This document shows, one piece after another, positions 24,701 through 39,700 of a stretch of 64,000 bases of DNA. The notes under the pieces were generated by a model. The model did not search any database. It worked only from the letters and a program-made list of their open reading frames with translations, and was not told the origin of the DNA. The translations under genes were made by a program, and so were the position numbers. The DNA lies in contig CM063254.1 of assembly GCA_032158295.1 (NCBI GenBank), forward strand, positions 7,544,614-7,608,613, in the 5' to 3' direction. This DNA is from Pycnopodia helianthoides (Eukaryota; Echinodermata; Asteroidea; Forcipulatida; Asteriidae). Position 1 is the stretch's first letter. The number at the start of each line of letters is the position of its first letter.

Positions 24701-27700
24701 ATGTAGTCCTAATGTCTTTGTTGAACCCAAAATTCACACTGTAAGTTTCCCTTGTGGTTTATTATTTAAATACCACTCTAATTAGATGTGGTGGCTTTGA
24801 TGATCAGGAAAAGACAAATAAACACCAGTTACACAGACTTGATAGTTGACCCTTGAAATAAAGTTGGGACAATTGTCTTTAGTACAAGGGTAGTCACACA
24901 TATGGTTAAGGCTTTGATGTTTTTCAGGCTATTTAATTAAAAAACTTCCTGTCTTTCTGAGGGCAAAAACAAATTCAACAACGGCTAAAATAGAAACAAT
25001 ATCATGTCACAATTTACACCACCAGGGGTCGATTTCACAAAAACTCTTCCTAACTTGGCAATGCTAAGAGATAGGACCAGTCCTAAGTATAGGACCAGTC
25101 CTAAGTACTGGTCCTAACTTAGGACTAGTCCTATCTCTTAGCATTGCCTAGGACTAGTCCTAAGTTAGGAAGAGTTTTGTGAAATCAACCCCAGTTCTCT
25201 TCAGAACCACAAAGGCTCGTCAGATATTTCACATTAGTTCCTGTCTGCGATTTGAAAAAAATCACAAGATTAAAAGTTACAAGGAGTCACCACCTACTTT
25301 TCTACAGCCTTAGAAATTCACACTGTTCATCACCAAACTTTTCCCCAAAAAGACGAATTGTTTGTGAAACATTTGGCAAACCTTGCTGATTAAAGAAGAG
25401 AATGTTTGGAATTTTGTCTCAGCCAATCTATCTTAAAACCCTGCAGGGAGGGACCTGTTTGGTTGCAACGCCCCTGTGGTTTGTTGTCAGCACATGCTGA
25501 CAAGCTTTTTCCATAGTTTAAGAGGGTTTGTATTGCAATTTTTCAACATTTTTTTATGTAAGTGTGTTGTTTACATGTCCAAGTATTGCCTGGGTAAATT
25601 TAAGCTAATTTGTTTGTTTAACCCTCTTGCTGTCTGACCATTCACTGTGGTTTTGAATGATAGATAAACTATGCCATCCTGCAATATGATACCATGAGGG
25701 AATGCATTTACACAGTACACAGTTAGTTCTGTGGACAGTTGTGCCACCGTACACAACCTTGGCAGTCGAATGGTTTCAAATGGTTGGTCAACTCACTGGA
25801 AAATGTTGCCAAGAGTCACTGACAGTAGGAGGGTTAATTAATTAAGTTTTATCACTGACAACACACATACCGATTTTGTAAACAAAGGATGCTGGCAGAG
25901 TTTTGTCCAGCCCCCTTCTAACCAAATCACTGACCCCTGTTGATTGACACCACCCCCCCCTCGAGAACATGTGGCTCGGTCAAGCTGAGGATATCATGTC
26001 ATATGAGCTGGCCAGTGTGTATGATGTAGATAAGACAATGGAAATGTTAAAATATGTCGGCATGTGCTGACAGACGCTAACAGACGCTGACAGCAGCCCA
26101 TTCTGCAGGGTTAAACTTTTCAATTTTTTTTTTTTATAAAAATAACATTTTATAGATATTGAGATGATTTTACTTACTCTGTGGTATATCTTCAGCATGG
26201 TACACTTTTATATTGAACATTCCCTTCCTCAACTGCATGCCGGCTGGTCGAAGCAAATTGCTGGAAATAAAACACTCTCAACGGTAAACTACTAGTAATC
26301 AAAATACCAAAATTCATGCAGGCAAATGACAAATCAACAACAACAGTCATATCAAATTTGTCTGCAGTTAAAAATTCTGCAGAAAAAAATTCACAAAAAT
26401 CTGCAGTCAAAAATTCAAAACAAATTCTGCAGTCAAAAGTTCAAAAAAAATACTCACGACTCTATGTCATCAGAATCGTCACATTTCTTGAAAACCTGAA
26501 ATTGAAGCAAACCATATTGAGCTCTTACTAAACTATCCAATAAATTCACACAAAAAAGAAAATAAATGATATATATTACATAAATGACATGTCCCCTCGG
26601 AATATAAGATCATTAGTGCAGTTTGTAGGGTTTTCATAAAATTAATTTTGCACATTTTGGAGCTTTTGGTAACTGGAGTTTGTTGATCAAGAGTGGTCTC
26701 CAAAGTAATCGTTTGGCAAAAAAAAACAATTATTTTTTAAGTCAGACAGTCATTTTCCGGTTTTTGATTCTTCTTTTTTTCTCAAATTTATACGCATTTT
26801 TCTTTCTTGATCATTACAGAAATGAAAAATGCAATTAACCATCTCATAGCACTGAGCCGACGATATTAACAAGTTAAAGCCGGATGAGGTTTCAGCCTGC
26901 CTACCGGGAGACTCCATGACTTTTGTCATTTTCTTGTCACATGGATGACTAGAAGACAGGGCCGCCTGTACTTTCCACTACAGAGTTGGCACACAGCATG
27001 CACTCTTTGTGCAAAGGTTTGTTTCACCCACACAAACAGAACAGATGGTGGTAAAAAATAACGCTAAGTTATGTCTTTGTGCAATTTGGGGGTTTTGTTT
27101 TTGTATAATCCCTGATTCAAGGCCTTTGTCTCTTCGTTGTGAGAAGGGGATCATGTGGCATCCAGAGGCTTCCAACATTGTATTTCATTGTATTTTGGCT
27201 CAATGGAGGTAAGTCCGAGCGGACCGAGATTCCAGCCTTGGTTCTAGCCATGGACATGGTGGACCCAATTGGCGGCCACGTCTCACGGTCAAGGTTTTTG
27301 CAAACAGTACATGAATATGGTATTTCCTCTACAGAGAGACAAAATCCTGATGCGACTCTTTGCTCTTATGGCTCTGTCAAGTCAACAATAATTTCAAAGA
27401 AAATGAATCCGGCAATCCCAAGAAAATAATCCCATCAGGGTGGAAGGGGAAAAAATGGAATATCGCGGCATAACTGGTTAAGCTTAAATGCCTTATCAGT
27501 AAGCATTGGTAATTGGTGGAGTTCTACATACTTCTTTCCGTCAAAAAAAATAGTCCAACAATGTGAACATGAGCCACCCTGATACATGTAGCTCTTTGAT
27601 ATGAATCACTTTTTTACTACACATATGTTCAATTTTCAATTTTCCATGTAATTAATATTAATTCATAATTTGTTATTATCTTTCATCGTTTCTCTCTTTG

Positions 27701-30700
27701 TTTAACCTGTCTGTCCGTATGTTCTTGTTCCTGTTTACATTCTGTTAGTGTCTGTCCATCAGGCATCTCACCACGACAGCGCTGCACCACGAGCCCCCCG
27801 GCTTCTAGAGGATGCCTCCATACATGCCATACGTACACATTGTATTTTGAGTCTTGTCTTGTAAAGCTGGATTCATGGGTACTTCTTAAGTTCGTTTTTT
27901 GTGTGTGTCAAGTAGAAATTCTCAATAAGTATGGCAATAAATATTGAATTGAATTGAATTGTAATGTGCAACCCGATCCCAAAAGCCATAAAAAAACATA
28001 TGTTTCAGAACTAAATACCCAGTAAATATATGCACAACTACATGTAAGAGGTCATATAATGTTGCAATTCTCAATATGAAGTGGAGATCTTTTAATAACT
28101 ATTCCAGTCTACAATTAACAAGTACATGTAAGCTGAAAACAGCAGCTGTGTTTATCTGTGTAATTGGTGTTTACGGTCGTCAACACTTATGCATGAATTT
28201 GTGCTCGCATCCTGAACGTTTATGTTTTAGTGCCGAGTTTCAGATCCAAAACGCAGTGCTGCAATGTTGCAACTTTAATTCCAGTCGACAATTAACATAT
28301 TAGCTGAAAACACCAGCTGTGTTTATCTGTGTATTGATGTTTATTGTCTGCGACATTTATGCATGAATTTTTGCACAGACCGTTTGACTGAATGTTAACA
28401 TGTTTTAGTGCCGAGTTTCACACCAAAATGCAGTGCTGCAATGTAATTTCAATAAGAGAAACATTAGAAATCATGTGTATGACATTGACAGTAGGCTTGA
28501 ATTTTACATCGAAGGCCCATGGCCAGTGATTTTAGTGTCGGGCCAGTAAACTCAATACCTGACAAGCTTGGCTGTCTTGTGTTTTTCAATTGAATAACAA
28601 TACCTCACTGTGTATTAATAAAAAAACAAATTATGTTCAAATGTTGATTTGGGGTCTGAATTAAATACCTTTTAACTCTGTTGAGTAACATAATAAAATA
28701 TACTTAGAGATAAATATTCTCTTACATATCTTAATGTTGGTTCAAAACAAACAGTTCAGTGCATGCTTTTTTCTCATTTTGAATCCGATCTTGTAAAAAA
28801 AGTTTCGGTACAGTAATTATTTTGAGCTACAGCCCTGCGGTCTTGTGGATTTTCCCCCCAAAACGAGCCCTGCAGTCCATGCAAAAACCAGCACTTTCCC
28901 GCCAAAACTGGGTATCATTTACTCATAAAATTCAATGTAGATAAGAAGAGCTTTTAAATAACACCCACTAGGACTATCGGGTAACTATTTCTGAACATCC
29001 CATGCACAACGAACAGCGGACTTACCAGCCCTATCCTGTCCGCCATTTTGGGAGTCAAAATGTACACAAAGGAATTGACTCACAAAGTGGCGGAAATGTT
29101 AGACGCGTAATGTGTGGAGGTGCGTACCGCATTGTGCAAGGGGTCAATAGAATGTTTTAACTGATATCACGTTGACTGTTTCAGTCATTTTCCCTGATGA
29201 TGCCACTTCACTATTTCGCCCGTTTAGTTAAGGGTTTGTGGTATCATTCAGCACATGAAATATCTCTCTACCGGTTGTGGTGGTTTTAAGTTACTTCATG
29301 TACGTGGTGTCATCGCAACCCTTACTAGGTTGTACTTCCACTGTGCAAAGTTTCAAATGCTACCCAAAAACAATAAAATATTGAGTATGTAGATAAGTAC
29401 ATGTATTATGTAATACCACCCAGCAAACACACAGGTAGAGTTATTAGCAGTGTGTCAATTTGAATCATCTGTACTTCTGCAGGTACATGTACAATAAACA
29501 ACCCTTCTGCCAAAAGCAACATCTCTAGACTGTAAATGCAGGTACTTAAAAGGGCTCTCAGTTCAAATTTAGTTCAGTGATGCAGGCCTCAAACTTCCCG
29601 GCGGCCACGACGGCCATGGGCCGTCGGTCATGGCCGTCGGTGCCCTTGTTACTGGCCGTTGTGCCCCTCCAAAAATCATCTTCTTCAAAGCCATAATTGC
29701 TGTGCCCTTATTCCCTGTTGGCCCTGGTGCCCTTTTTAGTAGAAGTTAAATACACTATCAAAGTTGTTTAGAAGCACCAGCTGCGGCGATTTTTCTGAAT
29801 ATTTTTTACACGGTTGTCAATGATTACGAAAAAAACAAACTTTTCTACACAGACGAAGCCTACATTTGGAGAATCCTTTTCGTTATTTAATGTTGGCCCC
29901 ACCTATTGAGACCCAGTTCCTCTTATCTTAATCCTCTACAGTTTGTTATACAAATGTACTCTTGCTTCACTCAAAAGACAAGCCCCTGTGTGGTGTCTAT
30001 GTGGTTAAACCTCTACAGTTTGTTATACAAATGGTACTCTTGCTTCACTCAAAAGACAAGCCACCTGTGTGGTGTCTCTGTGGTTAACCTCTACAGTTTG
30101 TTATACAAATGGTACTCTTGCTTCACTCAAAAGACAAACCGCCTGTGTGGTGTCTATGTGATTAATCCTCTACAGTTTGTTAGACAATTGTTTTAGTTTG
30201 TAATACTCTTGCTTCATTCAAAAGACTACCCCAAGCATGCGGTGTCTCTGTGCTTTTGTGACCTGGTTTTTTGACTCATAGTCATAGGAGTGGTGGATGT
30301 TGTGTTCTTTTTAACCTGGAAAGTGTGTTGACATCTGGTGGCTTTACAGTTTTACAGTTTGTTTATGAATAAGATGTGATTTATCAATATTTTATTCATG
30401 CAAATTGTTTTATCGGGTTAACCACCCATAGGGGAACCTCTGGCCAATTTTCCAGTTTATATATTTTTAATTTTCCAATTTTCCAATTTATATATTTTGA
30501 ATTGTGTGTATAAAAAACTTGGGGTAACTAATGCATTACAGTGTTTATTGATGGCCTTCGTGCCTTTTTTTTAAATTGCATTTTTGGCCTTGGTGCCCAA
30601 TCTACTGGCCTTGGTGCCCTCCAAAATTTGGCTTGCTCCAAGGCCAAAGTGGCCTTGCCCTAAAAATGTTGAAGCTTGAGGCCTGGTGATGCACTCATTT

Positions 30701-33700
30701 TCCAATAGATTAAAGTCCTCGTAAAAGTTGGGAAAAATCAGAAGTCTCTGACCTCAATTCAATATACTCTTTCACAGCAAAATTTGAAACGTGACGTCAT
30801 CGGACAGCAAACACAAAATGGGTCTATACATTCCAAAGGGTAATTTCTGTGCCAGGCATGAGCTCAAATTCAATGCCGTTTTTGATCGAATATCATCAGA
30901 AGTTTAGAACTCAGGAATGAACTGAACATTTTCTGTACAAAAATGTACAGACCATCTTATTTGAAATCAAGGATATCAAATACAGTGCCATTTGACATCA
31001 TTTTCATGCAGCGTTGATACTTGCTCTTCATTGAGAATAGAGCATCCATGGATGAGGAACCCACAATCCAATACGGAGAGAAGCCTGGAACAGCTATATG
31101 TACTTTCTCACATGATATTCCAGGTATTGAGGTGGCTTCATTTAAACAAAGCCGAAATAGTTGAAAATTTGTTGAAATTTTGTTCCCCAGTCTCAAAAGA
31201 CTCTATCTATCAGAAAATGAGTGGATTACAAAACTGAACTTTACTTTAGACTCCTCACCCTCACCCCCCCCCCCCCCCCTTAAAATTGTTTCTTTGACAT
31301 CACACTATTGAAGAAAGTGTAGATTATTTTGACAAATCTACATAGTGGCTTCGTTATCAATCTACAGTTTTCTGTAGTTTCATTCGCTTACTGTAGATTC
31401 CTAGCGGATCTGTTCAATTGGAAACACCTGAATAAATAACACCTTACATAAGAAAAACAGTAGGATTTGTTTTGTTTTTTTCAAATGAGGGAAAATTTGA
31501 AGTAATAGTACACTGCAAGGAATACAAAAACACATTTTGTACGATAAATAATCATTTGTAAAGCGTTCTTTTTACAAAACTGATCAACATGACTAGCATG
31601 ATAGGCTCGTAGATTGGTTTTTGTAAACGTTATGCTGATTTATAGGTAAAATTATAAAGAAAGATACAAATAAAGTCACATTTGAAAGTTTCAGCTGAAT
31701 ACCATGTCTACTTGTTGAGAAAACAAGAAAACACAGAACTGTCACAGTATTTTCACAAGAACATAAAATCCATCCTCATTTAGCGAGGTGACAGCAGGTA
31801 CAAAACCGCCACTCTGGTCGCAGCATTCGTGAACGGACACCAACCCTTAGAAATCTGAGGAATGATTCATGCAATAATCATTTCTCAGATTCATTTGTTT
31901 CGGGGTGAAAAATTGTTTCAACCATAACAATACTTCGAAGGGAACCATTTCTCAAAATAACAGCTGCAGTGCTTGTAATTACCAAGATCATCAAGAACCT
32001 GAACTGTATTGATCAAGGACTTAATAGGGACCGTGGTTTCTTGTTTCACTACCAGGAGTAGATGCTCTCTAGACTCTAGTCACTGTAGGCCTTTTTATTG
32101 TACTTGGCTTGTCCCCTTCATTGCATCTGATGAAGTAGCTGATGCTACGAAAGCTCATGCGTTTTTTTATGTAATTAGTTACTACCGCTACCCTCCTTGT
32201 AATACCAAGAAGGTTTTTATGGTCATTAATTTTTGGAGTATTTACCATTCTATAACCCCCCCCCCTTTAAATGAACAGATAAAACCAAAGATTTGTGGAT
32301 AAATTGTATAGTCACACTTTGTGAATTCGTGCGTAGAATGTTCTCGCCTTCTACGCACAATTCTACCCTTTCATGCCCATTTTTCTTTACACACAACTGT
32401 CAGTCCATTTTTGAATGTTTAAATACATGTACTTTGAACGTTGATTTAACTCTTTTTACTGGTAGTGAATGTAAACATTGACATGGTAGGCAGATCTTAC
32501 CCTTTCCCCTTTTAAAAATATCAAACCTCGATTGATGTATTCAGTCAGATGTGTGTGTTTACTTTGGGTCAATTGGTCTGATCTTGTTTGTTTGTTTCTG
32601 TTTTCCTCCGTTATTTTTTATCTATATGATGACTAAAAAGTGTTTTTCAACATCGCATTTTTACATGTACAAGGTCAGCTGTGTCTATCTGGTTTATTGG
32701 TTTGTTGGAGTGTTTTAATCATCGCAACCAAATGGAGATTGAAGACAATAGGAACAAAAGGTCACTACGGGGGAATTCTACAGATAGGGATGCTCCACTT
32801 ACACAAGGAATTTTGTGCACAGTCTATGGGAGGATGTTCAGTACAGGGACAATGGAAACAACACAATAAGTTTCCACAGAGATGCAAACATGGGAATGTC
32901 TGTTGTGTGGTTGTTTGTTTGTTTGTTTGTTTGTTTGTTTTAATTTGGCTGTTGAAATTTGTTTTTTTCTGAGTATAATATTTGTGTATTTAAATTATGT
33001 ACTCTTGTACAAATATGCGCTTCCTGGGCCTACTGGTATCAAATTTGAAGGCAAAGTTTACCTTTGGTTTCTGGAACTATTCAATTGTTTTAATCTATTA
33101 AAAAAACATGAACATTTTATTTCAAAAGATTTTTTGAGCTAAAATTTGAGTCCAAAATTTGGAGCAGTTATGTCCACGCAGGAAGATTTTCATCAACTGA
33201 TTTGTATAAACTGCTATGGATATTTTTATTGTCAAGAATTTTGATTTCATATTAAAATATAGTCTTTGTTTTCTCGCTTTTGACTTGCACAGCCCATTCT
33301 TGGTAAAAAAAATTCCTACGAGTCGACCAACCATTCAAAATCATTCAACCGTGCAGGTTGTGTATGGTTGCACAACTGAGCACAGGACTACATTGTATCT
33401 ATACACTGTGCATTCACCACATGCTATCAGATCGCAGGCTGGCATTGTGCATCTATTATTCAAAACCATGTGGATGATATTGAATTGTCACTGTTAGTCA
33501 AACGCAGGCTGCACAAAAACAATAAAGTCGTGAGTAATGGGTAGCAGCTCTAGTTTCAGAACATCTTTTCCCCATTTGTGTCAATAAGTCGGTTTGTATA
33601 AAAGAATCATAATAGAGGGAAGATTGGTATTAAAAAAAGATAAAATAAACAATGTACATCCCCATGTAACACAACTTCATTGTACATGTACAATGAATAA

Positions 33701-36700
33701 AAAGAGACCAGTAGAAAGCTGGGTTCTACATGGCCATGGCATACATGTACATGTCCGTGTGCAATCCCAGTCCCCAGCAAACATCAATGCATGTTGGTGC
33801 ATTTAGCTGCAACCCAGTGCAAGGAGGCCGGTGTCAACTAGTTCACTTCAAAAATCAACAAACTCCTCTGTTACATTTTGCTGCATTTAGCAGGGTGCCC
33901 AGGGCCCAATTTCATAGCTCTGCTTACCAGCGACTTCTGCGCTTGCGATCACCATTCTTCGCTCACAACTGTACAAGACAAGTGCCAAATTTCTGCGCAA
34001 GCTGTGTGAGCAAAGAATGCCTAGTAATGTGGAGTAGGCATGCGCACAAGCAAACACTCCCTGCTAACCAGTGAAATACTGCTGACTTAAGTGCTGAATT
34101 CCCTGCTTCCGTAAGCGCCGATTCTTTGCTTACAGTAAGCAGAGCCAAAAAATTTGGCCCTGATGGCATGGATGGTGGGTAGAGTTACTGCAACTAATGC
34201 GAAACACTTCAAAAAGTCAATAAGTAAAACTGATAAAAATAGGAAAAGGGTTTAAAGGTAGGGTCATAAAATTGGTAAGTACTCCAAAGTTAAAGGAACA
34301 TTACAGAATTGGTAATTGTAAAATATACTTTTGATCACAGATTTACATAAAACTTACACGGTCTAATGATGATGATAGTAGAAAACATTCCTCGAAATAT
34401 TTCTGTCTGAAATGCCATATTTGATGAGAAATGAATAAACTAATTTTCCGATTGGAGTTTATCGCTCAGTGAGCGTTTTATTCATTTGTTGAACCTATAT
34501 GATTTCATGCAAATGTGTAATCGGTTTTTCACTATTTTCTCGTGACCCAGATGGCCAATCGATCTCAAACTTCTACAGGTTTGTCAGTTTATGTATATGG
34601 TGGATTACATAAAGTGCTTACACTGCCAGCAACTGTTTTGTTAGCAAAAACCAATTCTTTAATTACCATAAAAACTTACTTGGTGGGAAGCACTGCAGCT
34701 GTTGATAGTTTTAACTATTTTGAGCAAAAATTCTCTTCGACGGTAATATGGTTTGGATAAATTTTTCACACCAAAACATTTGAATCCGACAAACAATTCA
34801 CACATGAATTGTTTATCACATTTCTAAAGGTTGGTGTCCGTTTGTGAAAGCTCGACCAGAGATGCGGTTGGTACCCGCTGTCACCTCGCTAAACGTGGAT
34901 TGAAAATACCGTTGACAGTTTGTTTGCTGTTTTCTCAGCAAGTAGACACTGTATTCAGCTGAAACTTTCACGTGTGACTTTCATTATACAACTCTGTATA
35001 ATTTCGCCTATACATCAGCATTAAGTCGACAAAAACCGATCTATGACCCTAGCTATACGGTAAAAATAAAGCATGAATAAACTTACAGTTGCTTCATCTC
35101 CCTGCGATAGAACACTCATACAGGCGAGTATGTAGCCCTTAGCACCAGCGTTGGCATCCTCGGCATTGGACAGGAGGAGCCATTTGTTGAGTATACAGTG
35201 ATCATCCGCCTCATACACTGTGCCGATGTCCAACTCGAAGTTACCGATCAGGGCATCGCTACGAAGCTTGCGGGAATTGTACACCTAGAACGTGAATCAA
35301 AGGAATAGATAATTTTAAAATTGGATACCAGTGCATCAGTGTACAAATTATGTAGCTCAACTTTGATAAGACATTGTACATTTGCTGCAGGCCGTGATGG
35401 GGTCCATTGTGTTTTGTACACCCGAGGCAAAGCAGAGGGTGCCATTTCCCCCCGAGGGTGTACAAAACCCATGGACCCCAATCATAGAGCGTGCAACAAT
35501 TGTTTTGTTATTCCATGTTAATATATTCCTCGATCTGTTGTCATCTTTCAACATTATTACGATGAAATTGGCACATTTAAAAAAGCAGATGAAAAGTAAA
35601 CAACATTGGCAGTCGCTGACAAAAATATTGCTTCAATGTTCCCTACGGCAAATCGCACTAAAGCATAAATCAAATTAACTGCGTAATTACAACCTTGAAC
35701 CAGGGCTATTTTGAATAGTGTACACGGAGGTGGAAACAACCAACAGTGGGCACAATCAAGGAAACGTACCCCGTGGGGTACATCACTCATGACGTTCCCC
35801 AGAGCCATGTACATGCGTCTTTTTCTTCTCTTCCCTTGATTGTATGTTCACATCTTACAATGCAATGAGAGATATTTGCAAAAAAAAATTAAAATCCTGA
35901 CTTAAGGACAAACCTGACAAATCACAGCCCTACACATGTATTTCAATCAACTCATTACGGAGAAATTTACCTGAAAGTCGATCACATCATCGAATAGTTC
36001 TGCTGGACTTGCATGGAAGTTGTAAAAGAATACCTGTAATATAAAAATTTAAAAATGAAGATTTAGATTATTGTTAACCTCTTACCCAGCACTTGTTCTC
36101 AGTATAAATGTCACAAGGCTTTGATTATAAGTTCTAAAGCACAGGAAAATTAACCCTCCTACTCTTGGTAACATTTTCCAGCACTCTGACCAACCATTTG
36201 AAACCATTCTACTATAGGGTTTGTGTATGGTGGCACAACTCTGCACAGAACTTACTGTGTACAGTAACATGTGTGGTCTATTTAAATGCAATCGCCACAT
36301 GATATCATATTGCAGGTTAGCATAGTTTGTCTATCATTCAAAAGCAAAGTGGATGATGTTAAATGGCCAAACAGTAGGAGGGTTGACTGTGTACTGTGTT
36401 GATGCAATCAACACATGATATCATATTGCTGTCTGGCATAGTTTGTCTATCATTCAAAACCACAGTGGATCATATGGAGTGGTCAGACAGTATGAGTTTT
36501 TATTTTATTTAGTCAAGAACTCATCATCAACCCAAACAGCAGCACTACATGTGAAGTCGAGATGAAGAAGTCAGGGTACCAGCACTACCTACCTCATCCC
36601 AGTACGGTCTATTCGTAGACTTCTTAACTCTCGTCATCTTAGTCTGGTTAGAGACAGTCACTTTACAAACGGGATGGATGTTGCCGCCAGACAGTTGCCG

Positions 36701-39700
36701 AGCCTCCCACACCTTGATACGGACTTGGAAGTCCTGTGGCTTCTTGGACAGCTTGCCTCGACGCTTCTTTTTCTTACGCATTCCAACACTGAGTAGAGGA
36801 TACAAGGACAACGCCAATGTCTCCTTTTAAAGTTTGTAACTTGCACATTGATAAAATAATACAAATCACTACGGTAACACTGACTACTCATCTTAAGATG
36901 AATCTTAGTGCTTTGTGAAATTTAGCCCTGGTTTATCATTTAGACATGTGAACAAACAAGAAAAACAGAACAAGGACGTCAAGCTTTCTATGTTGGTTTG
37001 TCATGATTACACACAAAGGAGTGAAGTTTTCAAAAAATGCTTAGAATCTTTCACTTTCAGAGCTAATCCAACATAACATTTGCTCTAAAATATGCTAAAG
37101 AATCATTGAGCTTAACTTCAGCATTTTCACATTATTGTCCACATTTTTTTTTTAAACATAGAAATTTGATTTCCACCGGCAAATAGGTAAAACGACAAAC
37201 AATATGTATGTTACATCCCCGATGCAAATTGTAACGTCTACTAAACATGTATGATGCAATATGTACACCCAAAGTACAATAAACATTAAAAAACTACCAT
37301 ACAAAATTAAAAATATAGCACATATATAAAAACTAAAAGCAACAAACAAACATAAAAAGGGGTGAACACTGAACGTATTGTTATAAGTAGTTGATAAGAT
37401 AACATACATTCCACCACCACCTCCGCCTCCGCCGCCGCCGTCTTCATCACCACCTTCACCACCATCATCACCGCCACCATCGTCACCACCGTCTTCATCC
37501 TCATCATCATCTCCTTCATCTGCGTCCCCATCGGCTGCAGCTGGGGAATCAATCGTACCAATAGATGGTGTCAGAGTATATAAAGGGAAAGCTACTTAAA
37601 GAGTAAGGAGAAACTGTGGTTACCATGACTAGAGATCTGACCCTTGAACCATATGAGGAAAAATTTTTCTCTATGGCTGAACACGAATTGGTGGCTACTG
37701 CTACAACTGTTGCTAAGGGTGTTGCTAAGAGTATCCTATACTTCAACGCACAATGACGCGGCGGTCCAGCCGTTGCCATAGCTGCAGCTGCCAATTCGGA
37801 TAGGACCTAACCACTCTCAACTCATCAAAATCGAACTGCATGTTTTGCTTGACTCAGTGGGACTAAGGACCATGAGGACCGCACCAGTTGGTAAACTGAT
37901 TATACTTTTCGAAGGATCAGGCATACCACCATAATCAGAGTCCATGTGTGACGTCAGTGCATATATTTGTGCAATAACATGTGGATATTGGTGACAGTGC
38001 TAATCGTATTTTGTCCATTCTACATTGTGCATGGACACCACAAAGGAACATTTTTACGTATAATTAAGGTAAAATTGGTAAACTCCCACTGTCACAAAAC
38101 TTTAACAAAGTTACATTACACACTAGATTGTACCTATATACTTTTCATTCATGAACAATTTGTACAGCAATGCTGGTAAGAAAACTACAACAATATTTAC
38201 AAAGATGATTATTTGTTCAGCATCAGTCACAAGAATTGTTAAAGAAATATTTGTAAAGTAATCATATGTTTAAAAGTAAATGTACAACATGTACAATGTG
38301 CACGTGTACATGTGTGTGGTCATCTCACTAACACATAAATAATTTGGAAAAAATAAGAACGGGAATTATGTGTGCATCGTATATTCTTGTACCATGACTC
38401 AGTCTCAAAAGTAATGTTGGATAAGTCTGGGGGTAGTAAGTCTGAACTAATTATCTTGTCATTGTACATGTACGACAAAATGCATGGCCGAATTTTTAAA
38501 GTAGTGCTGGATAAGTTAGAGTGGTAATAGTCCGAAACTAATTATCTTGTAATTGAACGACAAAATGTATGGCCAAGTCCAAAAAGTAATGCTGGATAAG
38601 TTGAGGGTAGTAAGTCTGAACTAAATTAAATTATCTTGTAATTGTATGACAAAATGTATGGCGAAGTCCAAAAAGTAATGCTGGATAAGTTGAGGGTAGT
38701 AAGTCTAAACTAAATTAAATTATCTTGTAATTGTATGACAAAATGTGTGGCCAAGTCCAAAAAGTAATGCTGGATAAGTTTGGGGTACAAATGTAGTTAG
38801 TCCGAACTAATCGTCTTGTAATTGTACAGTACGACAAAATGTATGCCCCAGTCACACAAATCATACTGGATAAGTTTGGGGGGGGGGGTGATGCCCCAGT
38901 CACACAAATCATACTGGATAAGTTGGGGGGGGGGTGATAAGTCCGCACTAATTATCTAGTAATTGTGCGACAAAATGCGTTTATATTGCTAAACCTCTAA
39001 AGCTGCACAGGACATAACTCATAACGAAAGATCAAAAAGTTCAATCAGCATCCTGTTTTCAGTATTAATTTGTTACCATAGCAACCTTGGCCTGATCTAC
39101 ACATGGCTATACTAGAATCATGTATAACCTTGGCCCAATTTCATGGCACTGCTGCGCTGGCATAAATGCATTTCACAGGACAGTAAGGAATTTTGGCTTG
39201 TGCACTTGGCGTACTTCGCATTACTGAAAAAGCATTCTTTGCTTACACAGCTAGCACAGACAATTTGCGTTTAGCAAAACGGCAGAGCCTCTGACATCAC
39301 GTTTCTGTGACAAAGCGGGAGGTGTGCCCTGCTGGAGTACTACGCACATGTAAGATACGCGCACGTAGAGCCATCCAGCGCTGCGTTTCGTGGCACACGT
39401 TCACGCAGTTCGAGTGACAAGTGTGCATGAGGTGCACATGTACTTTAGTAAGTACATGTACATGTACTACAGCACGGCAAGAAGACATTTGAGAAGAGTA
39501 AACAGAGACAGATGACTGTAAGCATCAAATGCCGCGGTAAGCAGCCCCTTGAAATCGGGTGCCTGTTTTCCCCATACAGTCCGTAGAGGTCAACCTGACC
39601 AATGACTATATGTACAGGCCTTGCGCTTGAGCTTTTTGTACTGTAGCCCATGGGACTAGTGACAAGTAGTAGCCCAAATTTTAAACATGTTCTGTCATTT

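Larger units (their letters stand above)
26496..35086 (-). other. Ferlin intron 9 (8.6 kb, the largest)
   Basis: Separates C2B from exon 10. Contains the possible alternative first exon (29025-29045), a LINE-like tail, tandem repeats, the J and N composites, family C and D MITEs, the hammerhead-like motif and a diverged family A copy. 26500-27690, 28450-29000, 32300-33320 and 33500-33900 show nothing recognisable apart from a (GTTT)n run. Confidence 0.6.

Noticed and set aside
29906..30196. 96-residue repeat protein
   Set aside because: A 78-bp tandem repeat with a length divisible by three; the fourth unit decays and there is no gene context.
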